Source of the DNA: Istiophorus platypterus
Lineage: Eukaryota > Chordata > Actinopteri > Istiophoriformes > Istiophoridae
NCBI GenBank assembly: GCA_016859345.1
Contig: CM029122.1
Location: 7,565,575-7,629,574, forward strand
DNA: 64,000 nucleotides
Direction of reading: 5' to 3'
Of this stretch, positions 26,861 to 38,129 are shown one piece after another. The position numbers and the translations under genes were made by a program. Numbering within the stretch: position 1 is the stretch's first letter; every line of letters begins with the position of its first letter. The notes beneath the pieces are model-generated. The model was not told the DNA's origin. It worked only from the letters and a program-made list of their open reading frames with translations, and searched no databases.

Positions 26861-29800
26861 CAAGCTGACCTGTAGTGCAGCCACGCAGCACTAGCTGACT
26901 ACCTTTTTTAGATCCCTCTGTCTTTCGTGTCATATCAAAACACCTCATTATCTCCTCCTCTGTCAGTGGAATTCAAACTGTTATTATTATTTTTTTTTTA
27001 CTATTAACCACCTCAATATGCTCCCTCATTTTCACTCTGCCATCTCTGTCATCAGCTGCTGAGAGAGTGTCGGATAACAATTTCTTCCTTCCCATTTGAA
27101 ACCGTTATTTAAATAACAGATGTCTCGGACGGGAGATGAAAGCAGTGCACTTGCACTAATAAATCCTTTCGTAATTTGTCAGGTGAGGAGGACCTCTGCA
27201 ATGAGTAGCTTTAATAATCTTCATCAGCCCTTCAGCTGCCTCTCAGGCAATGGCAGCACATACGGTGCCGAGCAGCGTCGTAAGCGGATGACCCTGCACA
27301 CTGGCCTCAGGTTGAAGACACAGATGTGATTGTCAAATTAAGGTTAAATCGTAGTCAAGTATGAGAAAACTCAGGAAGTGACTTAAAGTTTCAGTTAATT
27401 CTGCAATGCATCAGAGCCCAGAAAAACCAAATCAAAAGATCCATGTTTCTTTCCCTGAGCTTGTCATGTTGTTAGTCATGTTAGAAAACTTGACCATGTC
27501 CATGCAAATATACCGTTTGAGGGAAAGAATTAATAACTTTGCAGTGCCAACAGTTATTAATAGAAAACAGAAGCATTTCAAATGAATCAGCTGTGCTTCA
27601 CAAGTACCCGGATGGCCTGTATTTATCTGTTGCTCGAGGCAATCTCTCTAACCATTTGTTTTGATTTACAGATGGTGATATGTGAAGTCCGGACAGTGCG
27701 TTTTTTGTACTGAACGCGTCCACAGTGGCGCACTGTAATGCAGGCCCACAGTAACTGTAGTCGGGGCCCCGGCCTCTTAATTACAGTACAAGTCGAACAG
27801 GAAATAAGAATTACTGGAAACAGGAAGTTCATATTACTGTGTGAGCCTGGCTGTGTCAGCAGTGATCACTCTCTCCTCATTAGTGTGTTATTACACCTCA
27901 TTGAAACGTTCACTCACACACACACACACACACACACTGCACCTGTAGACTGTGGGCGCCAGGTGTCCGGAGAATGGATCACTTTCTCTATGCCTCATTT
28001 CAAGTAACAGCTGTGTTTAAGAGGAAGTCCATGCTGCAGGGACTTCCTGTAAAAGGATGTGTGGGGGTTACCCCACAAATTCTCTGTCTTGCTTCTTTGG
28101 TAGTTGTTAATATTTACTTACTCTACAGTATACATGTACAAGAGTACTGTATATAAGCACCTACAGTATTAGTATATGTAAAAACGTAAAACGGTATCGA
28201 CAGATTTATATAGAAGATGATACAATAGATATGTAGATGCAGGTACAGATTGGTTTAGTAATTGCTTGGTTTTTCTCCTGCTCACATCTTTTTTTGATGG
28301 TGGGTGAAGGGTGACATGCTCTCCTCCTCCTCTTCTCCCTGCGTGGAGGATGGAGGCCTTCTCCTCCCCTCTTCGCCGTATATGAAAGAGTAGAACGGTC
28401 GAGCACAGGGAAGGTGATAACCCTTTTGTTTAGTCTGAGCTCCATCACAGGCTCTGTCAAGCCCAACAGACAGGCAGACAGAGCCGTGACAGGCCTGCTA
28501 ATCTGACAGCTCCTCCACATCACAAAGCAAAGAGCAGCCATCACATCAAAGTGGCGCGAGAGAGGCACCGGCGGTGAGAGATTGACGCCACTGCTTTGCA
28601 CTGCCATTTTCACTGGTATCTTCATAGCGCCTCTGACATGCTGCGCACCGGGAACCTTCAGAGGGAGTATCCAGGTGGTAAAGGGGGGAAGCCCGAGTTG
28701 AGGGACTCCCCTCTGGCTGAGTGGTGAGAGTGGGTAACCTTCCTGGAGGATGAGTATGTGATACACTGAGAGTACATGACAGGCTGTTTAAATAGATTTG
28801 TGTTTTTGTGTTTATGTTGTCGACGGGGGGGGGTCGTCTGTTTTGAGGACGGGTGGGGGTTATGTGGCTGGTGACTTTTCACTGTGTATGGCTTCCAATA
28901 CGAAAGGAAAGAGACATTTCATTAAAGGAATTGTATCAAATCCTATGTCCTGACAGAAGTTAAGCTCAACTTTATTATCCACTGATACTTTCTGTTTTAT
29001 TAGGAAGGCAGCATTTTCCACACCCGGACATTTATTGATATTATTTAAGATTTATTTATAATTTAAAAGAAACTACTTCAAGTATTTAAAAGCGAAAACA
29101 AAGCTATTAAAGTTGTGACCCAAGTTGCTGTCCATTGTTAATGTTAGATTTGAATTAGATCTTGCAGAGACATTTTGCAGAATATATTCTATCTACTCAC
29201 TGTTTTGATTCATTGCCCCTCTGCCTGTTCACTGCTACTATGCAATACTAATTTGCCAAGAATATCTGAAAGTTATAAACCAACATTTATATATTGATGC
29301 TGCCCTTTTCCTGTGCAATATCTGTTCAGTAAAAATTTGTTTAATTTCTATTTACTCTATATACTCTTTTTTTAATCAATGCATTTATAACTGACAGTTT
29401 AGTTCATTTTGTCAGTCATCCTTGTCATAAACGTCACAGAAAACTTTTTCATCACTCACTTTTTAATTAGATAAAGCCAAAAAAGACTTTTTAGTAACAG
29501 TCTGGCAGAGGTTGGGGCAATTTGGGAGTTCATGTGGAGCCTGCGACTAGAACTTTTTGTATTTGTCCTGCATTCAAGGTGTCAGTTTAGACCTTAATCA
29601 GACTGTTTAAACATGTTTTATTGCTGAAGAACTCATTTAGTATATTCATCCCCTCCATCCATCCACCTTTATCATAAGTCCCTGTAATCGTTTGCTGCTC
29701 CTCACAACTTCTGATGCGTTCACTGTAGGACTTGGAGAGTGGGGTCATACACCAGGTATGTGGGTCACATATGAACTTCCCCATCCAGATGGTTTGCCAG

Positions 29801-32800
29801 ATGCAGAGCTGCCAGTTGCCTGACAGGGCACACACCCTACCTGCATACAAAAACAAACGCATTAAAAACAGAGAGCGGCATTCATCAGAAATTAGCACCT
29901 TTTAGTAGAAACTAGATGGGCATAAGCCACACAGCTCAGGATGTTCAAGAATCTAAACACCTCACACACAGTTTGGCAAAGGTTTTTTACTTAATGTTAA
30001 GTAATAGAGTTGATGCTTATGTGAGTTTTGGGACTGGAATGAGGTAATGGTCTTGTAGCGCTCCAAAGTGCCCTGAGTCCAGCTAATAATGTAAAACAAC
30101 ACTAATTTGAGAGAGCTGCTTCATCTCTGCATGTTAATCAATAAACTCATTACCTCCGGTGCTTAGTGAAGGATTCCCTGATGCCCGCTCACTGATGTAG
30201 GCAGAAAAAAAAGAAAGAAAGAAAAGGGAGGGTAGGCAGAGGGAGGTGAGGGAGAGAGGGAGAGGTGGAGAGAGGTTGATTATAATTACAGATTTTAGCA
30301 GCCTGTGCCTTAGCATAACCTGCTCATTACAGTGAGTGAGTTAAAGTGTGTGTGTATGTGTATGTGTGACTGTGTGCATGTGTGTTGGCCTCATACTTTC
30401 AACAGAGCCCTATAGCCACAGTGCTCCCCTGCCTCCCCTTCTGCTGAAAGCCAAGAACAGCCTACACAAGTGGCCCATTTAGAATATAAACACACAAAAA
30501 CCTGTTATTTCAATTGACCTTCGTCACATCAAGCTGTCAATGATCTCAGCTCTGTACTCTTCGTCGTTTTCTCCTTCTCTTTCTCCGAGGCAGGCTGCAT
30601 GGTAATGAACGTTTGGTTCAGAATAGGTGAGAGAAAGAAGGAGGGAAAATTATATGCCAGGGCATTTAGCCTAGTAGTGTTGCTGGTATAGGTGAGACAG
30701 CCAGCAGCATTTATGGAAATGGACAGAGCTGAGGGAGGCACCGTGGCTGCTGCTGAAACTCCCAAAAGCGAGGAATTGGAGAGTACTCTGACAGATTGGG
30801 TATTCCTTTGTTAACAGGATCAGCAAACTTTCATTTTTCACCTGATTTGGGATTTATTTTGTCATTAAATGCAGGCAATCTCCTCTGTTTGCTTACTTCT
30901 AAAATAAGATGCGGGCAAAGCTGCAGTGACGACATATTTGAATCTTCTGTCGCACTCGTGGATCTGAGAGTGTGCGCTCGCTTGTGAGCTTGTGCTTGCT
31001 GCAGATTGTCAGCGGTTGTTGATCATTATATTTGTCAGTGTTGTGCGGTAGTGTATCTAGCAGGCATCCCTGGCCTGCTTCTGGCTTGTGATTACGAGAT
31101 GAGAGGCGTTTATGATTGACTGAGCCATCCACTGTCACTGTACACATCCATTAGCATAAATCTCCATGCTGTCACTGTTTATCCACAAACTGTAGAGGCA
31201 CGTTATGAGGAAGATTGAAACCAATAATTATGAATTGTAAAAAAAAAAACAAAAAAACCCTCCTCTTCTTTCATTCTTTCAGAACTCATGTCATTTATAC
31301 CACAGCTACTAACTTTCGCTCCAGTGTCCAGCTTCATTTTTTGATGGCGCACTTAACACTGAGTCAGTTGGACGTGTGCCTTCACTCTAAATGTTTTCCT
31401 CGGGACAGGTAGTGTCATTGAAGTGTTGCTGGCAGAGGCAGTGTGCCATGAGATTAGGTGATTAGAAAATGCGATGTCACAGTCAGTTTTACCCATAATA
31501 GTCAATGTTTTGTAAAGCTCGCATTAGGAGGGAATCGTTCATTTTTAGCCCTTTGCTTTTTGTTTACCACTGTCAGCGGGTGAATAAAAGGCAAGGTAAA
31601 TGGAGGTAATGGAAGCCATATCTGCATATCAACTCACTTTGAGGTTTTAATGGTGCTTGGTAGTCTCATTCCAAATCCATTAATATTCTGTTTAATACGG
31701 CTAAATGCTGTTAACTGTTTTTAACACTAGGAGACAGTCTGTGGGCTGTCTGTGTTTGTGCTGCCAGCACATCCACAACATCAGGTCGATGGATAGGGAG
31801 GCCGTAAACGACTGTGACAGCCAGTTTACAGTCGGTTTCGACGCTTCTGCGTTTCTATAAAGCTCCATTATGTCTTCAAGCAGCAGGATCCAAATTCACT
31901 CAAGTTAAAGAGTCCTGTTCAGTTCCCTCTCGTGCAGGGAAGTATTATGAGTTTTACTTCAAACTACATTGATCTGGATTATTATTTTGCGTATTAATAT
32001 TTTACATCCAAAAAGAATTTGTCTAATAAAATATAATGCATTATATCATATCTAATGAGATAGATTTAGTACCACCTACACCAACTACAACATTTAAATG
32101 CTGCTTACACTTCAATTTATCTATAATCTAAGACTCTGACAGTGGCCATCCTTCATAATGGCTATCTTTACCCTTGATGAATACACATTTTATTGCTATT
32201 AACGATGTGAATGTATTTAAAGCTGCACTAGTCATTTATGTTACCAATGGATCAAAAGACTGATTGTTATGCCGAAGATTTTAGTGTCTTTAACCTCATT
32301 GTTTCTGTTTTCAGCAAAACTATATTCAATCAAATTACATGTTACACTACCTGCTCAGCAACAAATGGCAGATTGGCAAAGATAGTGACTGGCTGGTGAA
32401 TGTATGGGGGCATTTAGCAGCAAATGGCAGGTTCTTCATTTATTTATTGCTTTGACTGACACGAAAATTCACATGAAGTTAACTGCTACAGAGAGAGCTT
32501 CTGTTGAGCCTCAAAATAGAGTTGACGGGATGGATATGTCAGTCACTGCCGATTGGTAGGCGCAAAATAGCACCATCTGAAACAGAAAAAGGCCAAGCTG
32601 CACATGATGTCAAAATGAATAATGAAATAAAAACACATTGGAGATTCAGCCTGGTCGTCAGATTAATTCCAATTTATCCCAGCCCATTCTTTCTTATCTA
32701 GCCCATCCAAGCAACCAGATACCATTGTCAGTACTTGGGGATTCTGCAGAACCCTAGATTACATTTAAAGTCAACATATTTTTTACATCTGGTGCTGAGG

Positions 32801-35165
32801 TTTTTGAAATTTACGCTGTGTGCAATAGCCGCGCATGGCAGCTACAATATGGTAAAGGTTAGGGAAAGACTGTAGTCACGGTTGCAGCAAACATTAATTG
32901 CGAGTCTGCAGGTTGGACTCAGAGTCCAGTTGCCATCATGAAAGCCGATGGAGTACACGTCCGTCGACCACCCTGACCTCCACGTACTCACTCTGCCCTG
33001 CTGCTCACAGGACACACTACTTGGTGTGTTGCCACTGAAAGTTTTCATTGGATATAAATCGTGGGGTGCAGAGTCATCCAGGTTGAATTCCCACAGTACT
33101 GGTCTGCATTTTGTGCATTCCAATGCAACTGCAGCGTGGTTACACAAATATTTTTTAAATTGGTCACCAGTGTTGTGGAAGTCTTCATTTTTACTCCTAT
33201 TTTGGTCTAGTGCAAGTTAGGACAGTTACAAAAAAATAAAGAATGACTTACTTTATTCTTAAAAAGTTTGCCGCCCTGCTCGGAGGCTGACCCTGAACTA
33301 AGAGCCATGTTTCCATGGTAACAGTCAGTGACACCTACTGATCAGTGGCACTAAATGACAAAAAAGAGAATAAGATAATCAAGAACCAGATAAGCCTTGT
33401 GAAACAGACAAATTTAGACTGTCTGAAGATGTAAGCCATAGTCAGTCTGTCTCTGTGAAAACATTTTTAGTTAATTCAATCAACTATAAATTAACTGTTT
33501 TCAGTTAATGTAATTTTAACCTTTCCCTTCACCTCAGTTTGGATTTGGTCCATTTCATTTCAGTTCAGGGCCTTCTGTTCGTTTCAACTCCACTGATTTC
33601 CATTCCATCACAGTCTTGTCTCATCCATTCTGTTGCATTCAAATCCACGTATCCCTTTCTGGTAATTTCGGTCCGCTTTGGTCTTTTCCAGCTCCTCTGC
33701 TCAGCAGCCCCAGAGAGTCGTCCATCAGCTGAGTTAAGTCTAGCTATTGGGAAGTTCGTCAATGAAACCTATCAAACCCAGTGATAATTTTACGTCCATC
33801 TTTCTTTCAGTAGTAAAGACTGCCATCACAACATCATCATAAACACACACACATACACAGAAAACATACAGTAAACCACAAGTTAAGGATTTCGTCATGG
33901 GAAGTGTGGCCATTATGCTGTTACACAGGAAAACTTTTGTTCGCTTAGCGAGTAAAATCCTCTGTCCTTGCCAATGTTTTTTTTTTTTTTTTAGTTCCAG
34001 CCTGGGCCCAGTTCAGTGGTTTCTGGGCAGAGGAAGCTGGCACTGTGGGGACATCTGGACACAAGAGGGGAGCGTCCGTACAGCCGAACTACAGGGACAG
34101 CCGTGCCAGAGAAGCAGGCCCCCAGATTTGACGCCAGTGTTATGTTAATTTGATTTGTTAATTCAGTGGCCCTGTTTGAGGGAAATCTGCCACCAACACC
34201 TGCCACCGTTTCCAAAGGCAAGGACGCAGATCCACTGTGACACTGGCTTCATTAAATAAACAAACCAGGTCCCCCATAACAGCATTTGGTGGAAGGCACC
34301 ATCAATTCTTATACATTTAGATCACAGCGATTGGAGATGACACTGAGGAGCTACATCCCACTGTTTCACAGACGCACGGGGTGAAGCCGGCGTGCAGGCA
34401 AATGTGTCTCTGTCTGTCTCTCTGTCTTTCGCCGCTTTGTGTGCACCATGTTGTTTGCGAATTTTGAGCGTGAGAGGGTGTATGAATGTGCCAAGTGTAT
34501 TTTCATTCTGTCTCCCAGCTTCCCCGCCAGAAAAGATGGCGACTGATGTATTTTTCAGGCATAGTTCCACAATCAAAGAGGCTCTTGTGGCCTTTCTGAT
34601 GCGTCATGTAAATTTTATAAAGTGTGGAGCGGAGGAGAGTTACAGAGAGCAACAGCGGCTCTGGAAAGCCTAATGTCTGTTTGCCTTTAACTCTGACGGG
34701 TATGTCTTTGCTCCTGTCTATCTTACTCCCCCTCCACTTACTCTCTCCTCAGTGGATCAAGGCCGGTCAAGGAGCATCTCACCACAGGGCCTGACGTCAG
34801 ACAGAATGTGTGGATGTGTGCGGGTGTCAGAGCTCGGGGAAAGAGCATGGAGTGAAGTGTGAGGAGATATCGAGGCATAGACGTGCCTACGACTGCACAA
34901 CCTAATGTTCAATTTGCTTAATGAAAAAAAAGGGTCATGCTGGATGTGAAATGTGTGTTTTGGTGCGTGTCTTTGTCGACTTGTTTACATGTTTCGTCTC
35001 AGTAACAGTCTTGGACAAGGAATCAGGGCCCTCACATATTTTCCTCAGCTGCAGTTCTGGCAGGTCCTTGCCCTACTGTGTGCTTTTCTAATGATTCAAT
35101 TGGCTGAATGAGCATATGCTCTCCACTGCATCATAAAGTTCAATTAGATGTGTTGTAATGTGATT

Positions 35166-35280
35166 TGTGTGTGTGTGTGTGTGTGTGCGTGCGTGCGTGT
35201 GTGTGCATGCGTGTGCATGCGTGTGCGTGCGTGTGCGTGCGCGTGCGCGTGCACATGCGTGTGCACGTGCATGTGTGTGT
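35166..35280 (+). repeat. Alternating GT/GC/CA tract (Z-DNA-prone)
   Basis: About 115 bp of near-perfect purine-pyrimidine alternation, mixing GTGT with CGTGCG and GCATGC units. Followed directly by the repeated module at 35283. Confidence 0.93.
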
Positions 35281-35282
35281 AA

Positions 35283-35325
35283 GTCTCAGTGGAAAATTGG
35301 GTTTCTATTGCTGATGTGCTCATGC
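35283..35325 (+). repeat. Dispersed module copy B (GAAAATTGGGTTTCTATTGC)
   Basis: Second copy of the module at 23666, in the same orientation and again directly 3' of an alternating GT/GC tract. No coding potential. It could be the unique edge of an unrecognised repeat family carrying a microsatellite. Confidence 0.75.
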
Positions 35326-36296
35326 ATGTGTGTGTCAATCTCAGTGTGTAGGTTTAAAGAAGAGAAAGACAGAAAGAGACAACGATTAGTCATTTGATTT
35401 ATATTTTTCTGCAAATTCAAAGACAAGAAATGTCATCTTATATAGACTTTGAAGCTAAAATCAGTAATTGGTCAATATCTTCATCTCTGTGTGGTGAAAT
35501 ACTAAAAATGGCCTCTGCTACTGGGAAATGTTGATCAGGTTTGTCAGGTTGCACCTGTTTGGTCGGCAATGCCAGTGCAATCTCAATGGATTACTTCCTT
35601 CTGTTATTTACATTAACATTACCTGGTTAGCTGTTGACATTTCACTGCAAACCAACAGCACCAAAAAAAGCTGACAGTTTTCATACCAGGTGTTGGCATA
35701 AATGCAAAATGATTAAATTTATAGGTTGCAGCTTTGAATAAGTGAGAGGGAGCTTTAAAGAAATTAATGACAGAAAGGTGGGTTGTAATTTTGGGAGCTT
35801 GTGCGTTCACCATTTTGCATACTGGATGCTATAGCATTTGTATGCGGTTATTTTTGGTTTCTGCCTTTAAAGAGAACAGAAAAGAAAGTCATCTGTGTTT
35901 GCTTCTATTATTTTAAGGCAAGTATAAATTTTGGGGGAAATCCGTACTGCAAGAATCATAGAAAACACATTGTTTCCGTTTCCTCTCCAAATCGTCTTTG
36001 CTTTTCATTGCCAGGAGCATTTTCTGTTGCCCTGATCAAAAGCTATTCAAAATGCCATGATTTTATGAAAACTTATCAGGAAGCACAGCTGCATTTCCTG
36101 ATAAGTTAACCAGTTAACCGGTTAAACTGAAAGTCAACAGTTCATAGCTGCACCACCTCATGTTCTCAGCTGCCACGTCTCCACCGCCTGCCTGGGATGT
36201 TTACTGCTAAATATTGATAGACATCTGGAGTGCCATTCATCCACCATCAAACTTCAGTGTGCCAGTGAAGTAGGCCCAGCCCCTCTTCTCGGCATG

Positions 36297-36297
<1 letters not shown>

Positions 36298-36330
<33 letters not shown>
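36298..36330 (+). repeat. (CA)n microsatellite
   Basis: Perfect CA run of about 33 bp. Confidence 0.93.
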
Positions 36331-36334
<4 letters not shown>

Positions 36335-37226
36335 AGGCACATGCACACATGTGCACAAAGGCACCTGGGGTAAGGTGTTTGGCATCATTGCAAATCAAAG
36401 GTCTTGGCCATGAAATCAAGCCCCGGAATTTAGAAAGATTGGCTGCTTTCTCAAAGGCACAATTTTATGGCAGAAAACTCTATTGTGATTGGATGAATAT
36501 GGCCTATGCTTGACAACTGTATTAATTCAGGATCTATATTAGAGAATCCTGACATACACAGGTAGTGATAATATTTTATTGCTCCCTGCTTAACTAAAGT
36601 GAGTCTAAGCTTCACAAATATTGTTTTGAGAACAAGCAATTGATATCCTTTGTCTCCTTGCTCCTGCCAGAAAAAAACAAAACAATGTTTTAGTGGTGTG
36701 CCAGTGAAGCTGGATTGTTTGTGTTTGTCATCTGGAGCAATGGTAGAGGAAAAGACCCGATGTTTGAGGGAAAGGCAAACTCAGAATAAACTGTCGAAAA
36801 ACATCAGCAGGATTGACAGAGTTTCAGCAGTTCTGTTTTCACCACAAGCCTCTTCACGTTATAGAGAGATACTTGTACAGGGTCAGATTGGAAACATGTG
36901 TTGTGTGAGCACCATGGAGAGAATGATCCTCCATCTTATTAGTGGAGAACTCAGAGCACACTACACTGGGGCTTACTAGACACACAAAAGAAGGAGATAC
37001 AGGAGAAAAAAAAAAAAACAAAAAACAAGGCTCTTTTGTCTTTTTCTAATTATTCATGCCCGGGAGGGATGCTCTCTCTCCTTTGTTTTTGTCAGCTGAC
37101 ACATCTACAGGTACGATGGTGCAGGCAGTCTGTGTGTGTGTGTGTGTTTTTATATATCTGTTGTTTGTTTCTGTCCGTGTTTTTGTAATTGCACAGAACT
37201 GCCACTTAAATGTACGAATCTCTCTT

Positions 37227-37229
<3 letters not shown>

Positions 37230-37271
<42 letters not shown>
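37230..37271 (+). repeat. (TG)n microsatellite
   Basis: Perfect TG run of about 42 bp; a shorter TG run lies at about 37131-37148. Confidence 0.93.
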
Positions 37272-37273
<2 letters not shown>

Positions 37274-37599
37274 CTATGTGTGTTGCGAGCAGCCAGAATG
37301 TGTCCGTCAATGTCTGTGCACATGGACGACACGGAGCCATACAGCCACGCTGGAAGCAGCAGCTTTTCTCCACAGTCCAAATCAAAGAGAGGCAGGAAGC
37401 AGAACAATGAGCCCAGCAGTTTGAGCTGATGGGCTCTTTAAATCCACCACAGACAACAGCAGCTCGGCGACGACCCTGCTCCATGCTCTAATCGCTTCAA
37501 ATGAAGTCATGAAGGAAACACGGCGCAGCCAGCCTGAGCTCTCCTGTTCCGCAAGGTACAGCAGCACTTGTTTGTGCAGAATGTCTGGCAATTAAAAAT

Positions 37600-38060
37600 A
37601 ATTGGGAAGCAGGTTTGCCCGTGAATCTTCCAAGAGTGCCAGTTATGATCTAATGAAGCTTCATTAGGCATGCTGAAAGCTGAGAGCGCCGTATGACAAC
37701 GGCAATTAGCCAGGATCATAGGCAAAAAATAATCATTAAAAAATACCTCGGCCAAGATTAGCTTTTCACTTAATGACCAATTCATTAGCTAATTGATTTC
37801 TTATTAGTTACAGGCAGAGACGACTGTTTGGGGTACTGGTGCCGGTAATTAACAGCATTTACGCCATTAGTCAATCGCCTAATTTTCCAGGAAAACAACT
37901 TTGGAGGGGAGCATAGCTGGAGGCTTAGGGCCATTTGCTTTTTGCTCCTGATTCTGTATTATCTCTTTAATTTTAGGAGGGGAATCATCTTTCAGCTTAG
38001 GGGTTGTTAACACGCACTAATATCTATTGATTACCCATTCATGTAATGTGACCATGTGTT
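37600..38060. promoter_or_regulatory. Candidate enhancer / conserved non-coding block
   Basis: About 460 bp free of simple repeats and without coding potential, about 8 kb upstream of the shox ATG. It is dense in homeodomain core motifs, including CATTAGCTAATTG near 37783-37795 and TAATTA at 37846-37851. Its texture (alternating AT-rich TAAT motifs and short GC islands) resembles vertebrate developmental enhancers. Conservation is not tested here. Confidence 0.35.
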
Positions 38061-38082
38061 TGGTGCCTGAATTCATACAAGC

Positions 38083-38127
38083 TGAGATGGAAGGATGGAA
38101 GGATGGATGGATGGATGGATGGATGGT
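38083..38127 (+). repeat. (GGAT)n tetranucleotide repeat
   Basis: Tandem GGAT/GGAA units over about 45 bp. Confidence 0.93.
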
Positions 38128-38129
38128 TG

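Larger units (their letters stand above)
23720..35160. other. Gene-free region
   Basis: Contains the microsatellites at 26.2, 26.8 and 27.9 kb, a repeat fragment at 24.88 kb and otherwise unique sequence. The 186-aa frame at 28206-28766 (-) and the 103-aa frame at 29587-29898 (-) were read for domains and none was recognised. The block 24290-24480 is low-repeat and enhancer-like in texture. The rest is unexplained. Confidence 0.7.

Noticed and set aside
28206..28766. 186-aa minus-strand open frame
   Set aside because: No domain, no convincing splice or promoter context, and low-complexity basic stretches; not called a gene.
29587..29898. 103-aa minus-strand frame with several Cys and Trp residues, first suspected as a coding exon
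   Set aside because: The cysteine spacing matches no domain I know and there is no partner exon nearby; left as non-coding.
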